A stretch of 64,000 nt of DNA from Phoenix dactylifera (Eukaryota; Streptophyta; Magnoliopsida; Arecales; Arecaceae), in the NCBI RefSeq assembly GCF_009389715.1, contig NC_052404.1, positions 1,914,738 to 1,978,737 on the forward strand, written 5' to 3'. Positions 12,501-22,385 of this stretch are shown here, in pieces. Numbering within the stretch: position 1 is the first letter of the stretch; each line of letters begins with the position of its first letter. Made by a program: the position numbers and the translations under genes. The notes under the pieces are model-generated. The model did no database searches and was not told the DNA's origin. It worked only from the letters and a program-made list of their open reading frames with translations.

Positions 12501-15500
12501 TCAAAAGAATGTGAATGTTTTATAAAAAATAAGAAGAAATGTTAAGGAATAGTTACAGTCCAATAAATAAGACATATCAGATAAGGTGTGGTAGGCCAAT
12601 GGGAAGTATCAATTTTGCAAGATCCAATACTAGTTTATAAATTGATCTTATTCTACATAAACAAACATGAGGAAAAAATGTTAAGAACGACGAATGACTT
12701 AGCTAGTAGGAGAATGGATTCCCCGTGGATCAACTTTCTCAAGTATTTGAGGGGGTGGGGGGGAGATCCTGGCTAAAAATTATGGAAAGTCAGCATGAGA
12801 TTAAGGTTTTGAAGGAGAGAGAACTTAGCAACATGATGGCTTTCCTTTATTGCTTTTCAACTGCTTTTTTTTTCCTAGTTAATGGGAGGTTATAATTCTG
12901 ATTGAATTACATCATAAGAACACTAGTGGTGTTAAATCCTGTTTCTGACTCCAGTTTCAAAGAAATCATGGCTACAAAATGTACGAATGCTAAATTCCAG
13001 CTGACCTTTCGAGCAGACTTTCTAAACTAAGTTATAGCGTCTACCCCACAATGTCAAGACTATCTAACCTTTTTCCTCATTTTCCCTCTTCACCACCATC
13101 ATTCCTTCTTCCTATAACTCATCTCCCTAACAGAACTCAGTCCTTCTCTTTCAACCTTACTTTTCTCTCGAACATTATAAAATATGAAAATGCACTAAAC
13201 CTTCTTTTGATTGTTTAAGACCATTTCCTTAGTGTGACATCTTATCATATGCCCAATGACCAGAGTTGTAGCTTAGTTCAGGCATTTGTTTGAAACAGTA
13301 TCATCAATGGTGTTGGTAGGAGAGGGTTGAAGGAGGCATATGTATTGTTCTATGTCCTAGATGCTGTCAACATTTGGGACTTTTCTTTTTGTCTCAGAAG
13401 CTTCTCTACATGCAGTTTGGACTTCGATATGTACATCTTCCCTTCTAAGGTGTTCCTTCTTGTCAGTTCGCCACATGGCACCCTTACTGCAGATCAAAAA
13501 TTGGACTTTTTATCCTAACTTTTGATTATCCAAATTCTGTCTGAACTTTTGGCAATTTTTCCATAGTTTTCCAAATTTTGAATCTTTCCCCAAGATAAAA
13601 TCCTAAAACCCTGAAATTTTGACCATGCACATAGCCAACTCTATCATGATCGGAAAGGATTGGATGATCATGATGTACAGCGTACATGTGAATTTTTCAC
13701 ACCAATGAAATCTCCGCTAGAGATGATTACTTCAATTAATGAAAAATTAAAACCAAAAAAATGCAAGGGACCCGATAAATGTAGAGATACTTGATGAAGG
13801 ATAAGTTCTGAAGGAAAATCAATTCATCAAAAAGCGAAGTCCATCTTAGCCTCAATATACTTACATGCATTTCCATTCCTGTAGTAGGCTCAACTATATA
13901 TTCAGGTGCCTTTGAATACCACGCAGGATCTTCCTCCTATTGAAAATGCTAAAAGGAGTCAGCTATTGTACATTGAGATCATCTTAAAAACAATCTTAGG
14001 CTTGTAAGCACCTCCAAGATTTTCACAAAAAGACGCATTGCTTCTGCGAAAGCCATTTTTCCAAGCCCATGCCAACTGAAAGCATAATAAACAGTAGTCC
14101 AGACCATATATCCAGATGACAAACTTTAAACCATAATCCAAAAAGCAGGAAATACTAGAAGTAATGAATTCAGAGTTCTATTAAATATTATAAGATTATT
14201 TAAATATGTCTTCTTGTATGACTATTCACTAGGAAGAAGCTTGATACACATTACTCATAGGAAATATTACATCAAGGTTAATAAATATAATTAAGCACAA
14301 AAAAGAAAAAAAAAAGATACTACAACAAGGTCTGAGCTATCGAATGTGACGAAACATAAACTCTCTTTCACCCTTTCCAAGAAGTTGTGACACATATCAT
14401 GATGAGAAAAGCTTATCTGAATGGTATATTAAAGAAGTTGAGAAATGTCTGCTATTTTATGTTAATCTTTTTTTTCTTAAACAGAATATTGGGTTTGTCT
14501 TGTTTTTTTGCTTTGTTTTGTTTTCAAATGAGCTGTTGTAATTTTCTGGTCGTGGATTCACAATTTCATCTTTGGACTTTCTTATTCTATGATGTTGTTG
14601 AACAAATTATATGTTGGTGAAGTTGTTTACTACTTGTTCAAAGTGAATTTTTTTGAGTAAATCATTTTCTGTAAATTAAGTTTTTCATTTCTGGTAACCT
14701 GAGAACAAGGACTGCTAAGCAAGTGAAGCATCTATGGCTGCTAGCTCTCAAATTAGGATGTCTGACTAGTTAACAAGCTGAAGTTTATATATGGAAAGTC
14801 TTACATAATTTTTGAAACTACTTATAAAAATCTAACTCTGTATTCTATTTATCAAGGCTAACATAATTTAAAAGGAGAAGAATGTATTCTGACTATGAAA
14901 TTGAGATGAGATTATGGAAATTAGCTGAAATTGAATGTATCAAAAGCCTTGAGGGGCCTAAGGCTCTCATCAAATCTCTTAAACAAGTTGTTCATAAACA
15001 GCTCAAATTCTGCTTGAAATTAAATGAAGAGTCAAGCTAAAACCGATCTTGGTATGGGTTGGTTCTTGTTGGTTAAAATTTTGGCAACAACAAGAATGGG
15101 TCAGTTCTGGATGGTCCACTAACCCAACCATGTGCATCACTAATCCTGAGTCTCTAATGCATTAAAATCTGCATCTCTATTGTTCAAATCTGCCGATTTC
15201 TCTTGCTGTAATTTAAGTGGACCATCTTTAGAAACAATAAAATTTTAGAATCCCTTCCTTAGGAGTCTTATCTATTTCTCATGCCTAAAGACAGATTTTT
15301 AAACCCTTTTATTTCCCTCAATCGTCAGCATACACCTTTACTATCTTCTTTTTTGAGACTGGATAGTACGTCCATAAATTGACCCAATCTCTATGATTCT
15401 TAGCCCCCTAGATTCATCAATGTGCAAGCAATCTTTCTCCATTTCGCTCTCATCACCAAGCTTTCTATCTAGTTTGCTCTAGCAAATTGAAATTTAATAT

Positions 15501-17145
15501 TTAATTATCATCCAGATGTGAATGTAGATGGTAAGGGACACCTGTGCAACTTGGAGGATGAGATTTTCATTTTGTTCCACATTTTCACCTACGTGGAAGA
15601 CTCAATCTCTTGTTAATTAGTATACTATCTCAGCAAGAAGATTTGCCTGTGGTCAGGCAACCCCTTTTTGGGGCAAAATGATAATTTTTGGGGTCAATTT
15701 TCCCATATGAATGGAGGTGGCAACATTTGAAGAAAGGAAGCCACAAATTTCCGAAGGCTTGAATATAGAAGATGATAAAGATTTAAAAAAGAATACTATG
15801 GCACATCCTTTGAATCTGTTGATATTGGATCACAGTCATGCATGGATAAGAATTTGCAATAAGCCTCCTTCTGGTATCACCTATTTGTTTTTCTTCAGTT
15901 ATTCTCCCTTATTACGGGGGGGTATTAGTATCTATTTTTATTTTCTTAATAATGGGAATTGTTTACCTTCTTTTCATCTAAAGTAGCTTCCCGAAACCAT
16001 TAATTATATATACTGCAGAAGGGAAGAAGCAGAGAAAATAAGCATTATTCACTCATTGTTGGAGTCTGATTTTAATTAAAATTCTTTTAACAAGGTCCAA
16101 CTATGATAACTGATAAGTTTCTGAAGCTTATGTAATGCTTTAAGGAACTTCTACGAAATTCATTTCAGTTTCTTATCAACGAGACCTGCCTAACATTAGA
16201 TGAGATCCCCTATAATTTCTTTAGTTAGCATGTGTACCATCTTCTAGAACAAAAGCAACTCTAGACGTCATGAGTAAACATACATAAAATTGATAGCAGA
16301 TAAGAATGCCCACCTCATAATACTAGCCCACTGCAAGTCTCAAAAAAAAAAAAAAAAGGTTGTTGTTCGGAAAAAAGAACTGTGGACAGTACAATTAGAT
16401 CAGAGGGGCCATGAACCTGACCGTAATACTTGCCCATCTTCTTTCAGTAATTCTTGTAAATGTGCAAATATCTGAGATTTCAAAAGGTAAAAAGCAATCT
16501 AATTTCCTCTAGGATTTGAAATAAGGAACGAATTATTGTACTTGTATTTCTGTGATCCAAGATACCATTCACCGCGGGCACAAGTAACACCAACCTTGTC
16601 CACTTGCTATGCTCCGCAGGATTCCACGCACTGGGTTCCGGAACAGTACAAGGCCCTATAGTTGCCTGCAGTCAAAAAAAAAAAGCAAAATAAACAATAA
16701 AAATACCATATCTTCAGCAGCTAAATTGCACTATTTCTGTTCGTCATCACCCCACCATCACAAAGCCAACAATGATCCAAGAAATTCACGATCACACAGC
16801 CAATAACCTCCAATCCACATCCAAATCAGCAATACCGACATAATCTTAGCACCCAATCCCAGATCTAAGAACTCGGGCGTTAAGTTCATGGACAGAGTTC
16901 TCAATTTGACAAGCAAAGATAGATCAAGAACGGGCAACATTCACAAGAAAGAGCACCAGATCGACAAGAAGTCCTTCAGAAATGGCGGATTAGGGCAGGG
17001 ATCTTACTTGCTGATAGAGGGCGTAGAGCAAGAGAGCGACATCGTTCTGGAAGCGAGAGATCGCGCGGGCGGAGGAGACGGTAGATCCGCCGAATCCGAC
17101 GTAGGCGGCGGCGGCGTAGAACCTCTCGGGATAAGCGGGGGCCAT
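3521..17145 (-). CDS. ACBP4: acyl-CoA-binding domain protein with kelch repeats (ACBP4/5 type)
   Basis: This encodes a class IV plant ACBP that binds long-chain acyl-CoA esters in the cytosol and takes part in lipid trafficking. Eighteen exons join with consistent phase and GT-AG introns: 17145-17008, 16665-16595, 14075-14012, 13936-13865, 11482-11291, 11199-11122, 10767-10657, 10528-10462, 10347-10286, 9734-9595, 9007-8881, 8794-8680, 7244-7156, 5599-5516, 5437-5276, 4983-4828, 4392-4333 and 3703-3521. They give 656 aa, close to the 650-670 of the family. Residues 9-115 form the ACB domain (RFYAAAAYVGFGG, LLYALYQQATIGPC, WTSWHGLGKM, AMRLFVKILEEEDP). Residues about 180-475 carry kelch blades (MYIFGGNYNGRYLNDL, LVMFGGENAKRSLLNDL, LLIFGGASHAMCFNDL). 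A C-terminal coiled coil precedes the typical end GVWGWLAGTP. The gene is divergent from the LD-like gene. Introns hold an RTE remnant and a GC-rich element. Which ACBP4/5/6 orthologue it is remains open. Confidence 0.95.
4145..4182. repeat. (GAAT/GAGT)n microsatellite in an ACBP intron
   Basis: Short tandem array of the tetranucleotides GAAT and GAGT inside the next-to-last intron of the acyl-CoA-binding protein gene. It lies well away from both splice sites. Confidence 0.8.
6290..6985. mobile_element. GC-rich interspersed element with ACCGGT-rich ends, in ACBP intron 13
   Basis: A block of about 700 bp with sharply higher GC content interrupts the AT-rich intron. Both ends are packed with the motifs ACCGGT, GGTACC and AACCG (6300-6370 and 6830-6980). 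The middle holds A15-20, a GC-rich segment (6405-6550) and long pyrimidine tracts (6555-6660, 6735-6830). Open frames across it are low-complexity and are not genes. A related layout recurs at 30528-31028. It is probably a non-autonomous DNA element, but I cannot define exact ends or a target duplication. Confidence 0.5.
9385..9515 (+). mobile_element. RTE-like LINE remnant, C-terminus of ORF2, in ACBP intron 10
   Basis: On the plus strand, antisense to the host gene, one frame reads RRGKPKITWTKVVRKEMEKL and then GITSEMTLNRNTWRMRIHKTD before a stop. The pattern RGRPK.TW..V..[KD]M..L......A.DR..WR.RI...D is the conserved C-terminal end of RTE-clade non-LTR retrotransposon proteins. Only this tail is recognisable, so it is a heavily 5'-truncated fossil. 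It lies deep in the intron and does not overlap an exon. Confidence 0.65.
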
Positions 17146-17619
17146 CGCCCCTGCCGCGGAGAGAGGAGCGAGCGTTTCCGGCGGCGTTTCTTTACGAGGC
17201 CAGGGGGTTCTCCTCCTCTTCTTACCGGCTTCTCTCCTCCTTTTCTTGCACCTTGGTTCCCGGGCGAGTTACGGGAATCCCGTCAGCTCGAGGGTCACAC
17301 GGATGGCGTTGTACGGAGCCTGGTGCCTCACGTGCGGGGCACAGGCAAACCAGGGCTGGGTTTCTTTAATATTGCTTCGGACGAACGCCTAAGCCGGTTC
17401 GGTTTTGGACGGTGGGAGAGAGAGGGCGCGGGTTCGTTATGAGGGACTCGCGCTTGCAAGTGGCTGTGGCTGATTGCTGCCAGCTTTCAGGCACTATTAT
17501 TTTTGAAACTGAATTGCAAGCGATGGGCACGTAACCGGGTACCGCAGTTCACCTTCATCATTATAGGAGGGGACTCCAATTACCGTGATAGGTTGAATCC
17601 AGAGGAGCTCGAGTAGCTT

Positions 17620-17826
17620 AGAAAAAGACCTGCTACGTGATATTTGGTTGTTGGACGACGACGGAGTGGCTCTTGAGGCCAAGCACGTCTTTAAAGAAGT
17701 GAACGGTGATGCAGATTGGATGGCCGTTTATATGACTAACCTCGCAGGTGATACGTTGTGAACTATGCTTAGGATATTCCGTGATATTTTATTTTCTAAT
17801 TTTATTGGATGTGTCCGAACACATAT
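17620..17826 (+). mobile_element. LINE 3' fragment (RNase H end), second family
   Basis: The frame reads EAKHVFKEVNGDADWMAVYM and then TNLAGDTL before a stop, which matches the end of the RNase H-like domain in plant L1 LINEs (compare VFREANRAADWI in the copy at the window start). The untranslated tail GTGATATTTTATTTT followed by ATTTTATTGG recurs, diverged, at 53605-53660. No A tail survives: the copy stops beside the hAT MITE at 17835. Confidence 0.6.
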
Positions 17827-17834
17827 AATTTGAC

Positions 17835-18883
17835 TAGGGATGCAAATGGGTCGGGTCGGATCCTGGGTGACCCCGATCCGACCCGATTTTTTATTCGGAT
17901 TCTAATTTTGGACCTAGATCCGACCTAGTTGAAGGTCGGATCGGGTCGGATTGGGTTCGGATCGAGTCCGGATCCAAGTCGGATTGGATTCGGATCCAAA
18001 TTAGGTCCAATTTTTTTGCGCTTTTGGGAAAGGATTTGGGCAAATCTAATTTGATCATATCTGCCCGTATCGAACATTCTCCTGGCGGGGCGGGGGCCCA
18101 GTGGGGGCTACTACGCGGGGGTGAGCTTGTCTCTTCCTCTCCCTACCCCTTTTGCATTAGAAGAAAAAAAAAAAGATTTGGGCAAATCTAATTTGATCAT
18201 ATCATAATTATGAGGTGCTGGGTGACCCATGACTTGAAAGACTTGCAATTGACCTCCAGTCAGAACAGATGACCCCTGACTAAGTCGGTCTACAAGCCAA
18301 ATTTCATATCACACTATTTTTTGTCCATATGACTGATTGGACGGAACTTGGTGTCTCCCGGCTCCCCTCTCACGAGGACAAAAAAAATCCCAGACCTTCT
18401 TCCAAAATCCAATTCCATGGCAGAAAACATGCACATGACCCATATTCAGTTCGGTGTTCCCTCACTCCCTCCCTGCAAAAGTTAAAAAAAAACAGAAACC
18501 AAAAAACAGAAGAAAAAAAAAGAAAAAAAAAAAGCCTGCCACCGAGACTCCAGATGTAATAGACCGAGAGAGGTTCCTCACGGACCAATAGTGCCACGAC
18601 CTACATAAAAAAAAAAAATAAAACTTTTTTTTGCTTTTCCTCCTTTTTTTTTTTTTTTTCCTCTTCAGATCCATTCGGGTCGGGTCGGATCCGTTCAATG
18701 AATCCAGATCCGATCCAGAAAATAATTCGGGTCCAATTTTAGAACCCGATCCGGATCCGCGGGTCTTAAAATTCGGATCGGATCGGATCTACGCGGGTCG
18801 GGCCTTAAGTTTGACATATCCGCCTTAACAAAAAAAAAAAAAAAAAAAGTCTGGGCAGCCGACCCGACCCATTTGCAACCTTA
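17835..18883. mobile_element. hAT-type non-autonomous element (MITE) with 8-bp target duplication
   Basis: The left end TAGGGATGCAAATGGG continues with TCGGGTCGG. The right end is its inverted partner, with CCGACCCGACCC then ATTTGCAACCTTA. The terminal inverted repeats are about 26 bp with few mismatches. Flanks are AATTTGAC (17827-17834) and AGTTTGAC (18884-18891), 7 of 8 identical, as expected for a hAT insertion. Subterminal regions are rich in GATCCG/CGGATC motifs on both arms. There is no transposase frame. A retroposon inserted later at 18061-18174, and the right end was then tandemly duplicated, so the true right border could be the next copy near 18964. Confidence 0.72.
18061..18174 (+). 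mobile_element. short retroposon with A tail and perfect 28-bp target duplication, nested in the hAT MITE
   Basis: The bases at 18033-18060 are repeated exactly at 18175-18202 (28 nt, plus one more shared C). Between them lie about 100 bp of GC-rich sequence ending in AGAAG and a run of A. A long perfect direct repeat plus an A tail is the signature of target-primed reverse transcription by LINE machinery. The insert is unlike the surrounding AT-rich sequence and shows no box A or box B, so it is not an obvious tRNA SINE. It may be a truncated LINE or a retroposed piece of a cellular RNA. Confidence 0.7.
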
Positions 18884-19016
18884 AGTTTGACATGTCTGCC
18901 TCAACAAAAAAAAAAAAAAAAAAAAAAAACGCCTGGGCCAGCCGACCCGACCCATTTGCAGCCTTAAGTTTGACATGTCTGCCTTAACAAAAAAAAAAAA
19001 AACGCCTGGGCCAAAC
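18804..19016. repeat. tandem repeat of 76-83 bp spanning the hAT right end, about 2.7 copies
   Basis: Each unit starts CTTAAGTTTGACAT at 18804, 18880 and 18963, continues to a run of 14-25 A, then a CTGGGC segment and, in the first two units, the hAT right terminus. Unit lengths differ mainly through A-run length. The array probably grew by slippage or unequal exchange after the MITE inserted. Confidence 0.8.
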
Positions 19017-19898
19017 TCGAGGTGTCGGCTGTCCAAACTGCTCGTTTTCGAGTCCATCGTGCCTCGTTTTCGAGCCTCCCGAGCGCCGACGGACGGACGT
19101 TTAGGAAATGTATAAATCTCCATTGATGACTTTCCAAAACAGAATAAACAACCCTTCTTTCTACTCTGTCTACTGGCTTTGCAAGTTGACATAATGACTG
19201 TTTTTGTTTGATTACAATCCATCTTTGAGCCAAGTAGGATTTATTGCTAGAACATCTGTAACCATATTCGACCCAAACTGCTGGCTTGTGGGTCCAATAT
19301 GGGTGCTTACGAGAACCAAACAAACCCTTAACAAAAGTTTTCAGTGGATGCATCGAGATATATGGGATCTATATATGAACAAGAATTTTTAGAGTATGTT
19401 TGACTCATTCAGATCATGATTGAACAAATGAGACAATTTTCCAAATGAGCAGCATCCGAGCTATGGAATCATTAGTTTATGAAAGATCGTAGATCGGAGA
19501 CATCTAACTGAGATAGATCAGTTTCAGCTCCAATCATTCGATAATTTCCATAAGCACAAATTTTACATTTTATAGTTCAGCAACTACCCCGACCGATTAG
19601 AAATCCTATATATTAAGTATTATTTGCAACATCTATTTAGATGGATCAGAATGATGATAAATAAATTGGTATCATTTCCTCGATATCTCTGACGATTAAG
19701 TTAATAATAAATATAGTTGTGATGCATAAGATTCGTAGATATTTTTTTTCTTTCGAGCAAAGTTTATAAATATTTTTATTGTAATTTGCAATAGAAAATA
19801 TCATTGTCTGAATCCACATATAACATTTAAATATAGAATAACGTATATCACATGATATCTTGCATATTGTCATGTCAATTGAACCTATAGAAATGATA

Positions 19899-19902
<4 letters not shown>

Positions 19903-19956
<54 letters not shown>
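19903..19956. repeat. (AT)n microsatellite
   Basis: An uninterrupted AT dinucleotide run of about 54 bases in the intergenic region. It has no overlap with any gene. Confidence 0.95.
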
Positions 19957-19958
<2 letters not shown>

Positions 19959-20867
19959 AAAGAGAACAATATTTAGCTACGATTTTAATCCTGCAAACCA
20001 GTCATCTGAGCATTCTTTGAAGAGAAGTGATTGATATATAGGCGGATTGAGATGCGTCCAAGGGAATTAAGATTGATGGCATGTTAAACGTTTGCAATCA
20101 TTTTCTGTAGTGCTTCACCAACAATATGAAGTGAGCATTGTCTCTAGTTTGACTCTATCTTCATGTTTTATCAGTTAGAGATAAAATTTTTAAGCAAAAT
20201 TCAATTTTTAATCGAAGAAACCCATACCTCATGATACATGTGTAGAATTTTAAAATTATGGTTGCCAAAACTTTAAGTATGGTTGTAAGCTTGAACATGA
20301 AAACTAAAGCAGAGTTTTACGGCGCAATGCAGAAACAAGAGATACCTGTGGGATGTATCAAACTATGGGATGGTTGTTGACTTGTTGGTTCAACCTGTGC
20401 TAACCCGTTGACATGTTAATCTTTGATAAAGGGGAGTGGTTTTCCTTGCATCAAATCCTACCTAAGTTAGATCAACTAAGTTTGTTTCCTTTATGTTTGA
20501 ATTCATAATTCAAAAGCATTTTTTTCCTTCCAAATTTGAGTTCACTTGAAATAGTATTTAAAAGTATTTTTAATACAGTACCTTTTGCTTTGTCAAAATT
20601 TTTGAATAAAAAATATTTAAATTTATCAATATATATCTAAAATATTAAAAGGAAGATAAAAATAAGTAAGTGTAGCTTATCCAAGAATCAACTAAGAGGT
20701 ATTGATATAAAAATTCGGATTGCTCTTTGCTTTTGCACCATATCAGAGCGAATTAGTGTGAACGGATTCGGTCTGTGCGGATTACGATTCTCTTATATTT
20801 AAGCGAACTAGACAAAAACACAAAGGGGCAGAAAAACAAATAGCACCCAGTAAAAACAAGTAACGCG

Positions 20868-20868
<1 letters not shown>

Positions 20869-20910
<42 letters not shown>
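20869..20910. repeat. 42-nt G homopolymer
   Basis: An uninterrupted run of 42 G follows the sequence TAACGCGC. It may be a genuine mononucleotide tract capable of quadruplex formation, or an assembly or gap-closing artefact. It lies about 1.5 kb upstream of the LD-like start codon. Confidence 0.9.
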
Positions 20911-20911
<1 letters not shown>

Positions 20912-21017
20912 TTGATATTAGCTTTTTTATTCTTATTTTTGCATATGTACTCATGCCATCTAACGCCGTTAAAAAATTAACGGTATCAAATTAAAATGAC
21001 TAAAATACCTTTAATGG

Positions 21018-21130
21018 GTAGGCATGCAAATAAAAATTTTTATAAGGGTATACAAGCAAATAGTAACTTTACAAGAATATTCATACAATTTTCTATATTT
21101 AGAAGGGTATATACGCAAAAAAAAAATCCT
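21018..21130 (+). repeat. diverged tandem array of about 30-bp units, copy A
   Basis: Four consecutive units start with GGGTAGGCATGCAAAT, GGGTATACAAGCAAAT, GAATATTCATACAATT and GGGTATATACGCAAAA at 29-30 bp spacing, with AT-rich second halves. A related three-unit array in the same orientation is at 21948-22035, and both are preceded by TTAACGG- or TTAACACC-containing sequence. The nature of the parent element is unknown. Confidence 0.6.
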
Positions 21131-21654
21131 AATAGATGAAAAGAATTTAGATACATTACTTAATGTGATAGCCTTTATAATTTTGTATTTATTAGGAAAT
21201 GCATTTGGTTCTATGACCAAAGGCCTGGTTCTTTATCATGAATATAACAAAAATATATAATAGGATTTATAAATTGGTTGTATCTAGATTTACCTCTTGC
21301 AATTGATCTGATGATGGGATTAATATCATAATAAGAGGTATGGTAGCTTTGCGTGATAATTAATATGGATTGCTTTCTTGCAGGACACAAGTATAAATGG
21401 TTATATTCTTCTATGCATTAAACTCAAAAGCAGATAGAAAAGTTTTTGAAGATTTGAAAGATGGCTCGTGTCTTTAGAGAGGATAGATTTACAACCTAGA
21501 AAGGTTTTTGTTTATCCTCTGTTGAGTTACAGAACAGGGAGGAAGGAGGAAGGAGATCCCGAGCAAGCTGCATCGCGATCTCGGGATGCTCTCGCTCGTC
21601 ATGGCCTGCGGGATCGCGATCTCGCCATCGCGAACGCCTGCGATCGGGATCCCG

Positions 21655-21845
21655 ATACATGGGGGGTGGGCAGATGCCGGGGGGTGGGGGAGTGGTGGGG
21701 AAGCCGGGCGTCGGGCAAAGGGGGTGGAGGGTGGGGAAGCCGGGTGTCAGGGGGAAGCCCGTGAGGGGTGGGGAAGCCCCGGGGGGGGGAGTGGGGGCGG
21801 GGGCGCCAGGGGTAGGGAAGCCGGGCGCGGGTCCGTATGGAGGTG
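21655..21845 (+). repeat. G-rich low-complexity block with repeated GGGAAGCCGGGCG-type units
   Basis: Purine-rich, strongly G-biased sequence in which GGGAAGCC recurs at least four times at irregular spacing. It follows a segment (21555-21655) rich in GATCGCGATC-type palindromes. Open frames across it on both strands are compositional and do not resemble proteins. Confidence 0.6.
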
Positions 21846-21947
21846 GAAGGGAGTAAGAGTAATAATATCATTTCAAAATTTAATTTTATTTTTAATTAAT
21901 ATAAATACAATTTTTTTAACACCAACAACCGTTATATTAGGGATATT

Positions 21948-22035
21948 TGTATGATAACAGAGTTTTATAAGGATATATATGTAAATATAAATTTTGAAAG
22001 GGTATTCACGTAAAATTTAGTATTTAAAAAAAAAA
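21948..22035 (+). repeat. diverged tandem array of about 30-bp units, copy B
   Basis: Three units start with GGGATATTTGTATGAT, GGATATATATGTAAAT and GGGTATTCACGTAAAA, related to the array at 21018-21130 and in the same orientation. The two arrays bracket about 0.8 kb, which could be one element with direct-repeat ends. Confidence 0.55.
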
Positions 22036-22148
22036 AAACCTACGAAAAAAAAATCCAAAAATTAATATGGGCGGAACAAAGCTTATATGCCTCCCCCCTT
22101 CCATAATCTCCTTGTTTTCATCTTCTTGTGCCGCGCGCCGGCTATTTT

Positions 22149-22151
<3 letters not shown>

Positions 22152-22181
<30 letters not shown>
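22152..22181. repeat. (CT)15 microsatellite in the LD-like leader or core promoter
   Basis: An uninterrupted CT run 205 bp upstream of the LD-like start codon. Pyrimidine runs of this type are common around plant transcription starts. Confidence 0.9.
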
Positions 22182-22183
<2 letters not shown>

Positions 22184-22237
22184 GGTCCTGCCCTCCCCTC
22201 CCGGGGTCTCTAGGGAAAAATTCTAGGAGATATCCGG

Positions 22238-22261
22238 CCCTAACCCTAACCCTAACCCTAA
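22238..22261. promoter_or_regulatory. (CCCTAA)4 telobox-like run upstream of the LD-like gene
   Basis: Four perfect CCCTAA hexamers lie 125 bp upstream of the start codon. A plant telo-box (AAACCCTAA core) is a known promoter or leader element bound by telobox-binding factors, often near transcription starts. The repeat here is of the six-base form, unlike the seven-base telomere repeat of most plants. A regulatory role is an inference from position. Confidence 0.5.
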
Positions 22262-22385
22262 TTGTGGCTCGCTGTGGGGCTTTCTCGGGTCGCTAGGGCT
22301 GTCGTCTCCGATCCGGAGCGCTCCGTCCTCTCATTCGGATCTCTAATGCGCGGGAGCTCGAGCGATTCTGCTGTTGGGATCGGAG

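Larger units (their letters stand above)
17146..22385. other. TE-rich divergent intergenic region between the ACBP4-like and LD-like genes
   Basis: About 5.2 kb separates the two divergent start codons. The first few hundred bases after 17145 are GC-rich and should hold the acyl-CoA-binding protein gene's leader and promoter. Then come a LINE fragment, a hAT MITE with nested retroposon, a 76-83 bp tandem repeat, an (AT)n run, a 42-nt G run, two arrays of about 30-bp units and a G-rich block, each listed separately. The 19020-19900 and 19960-20860 stretches hold nothing I recognise. The last 300 bases form the leader of the LD-like gene, with (CT)n and (CCCTAA)4. The open frames here are short and low in complexity. 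Confidence 0.6.

Noticed and set aside
18804-19016. CRISPR-like array of regular repeats
   Set aside because: The units are contiguous tandem copies with A runs in a plant nuclear context, without unique spacers.
19646-19969. 107-codon frame with an apparent membrane segment
   Set aside because: The hydrophobic part is the translated (AT)n microsatellite.
21468-21954. Gly/Arg-rich open frames on both strands
   Set aside because: They follow the G-rich low-complexity block and exist in several frames at once; no protein family fits.
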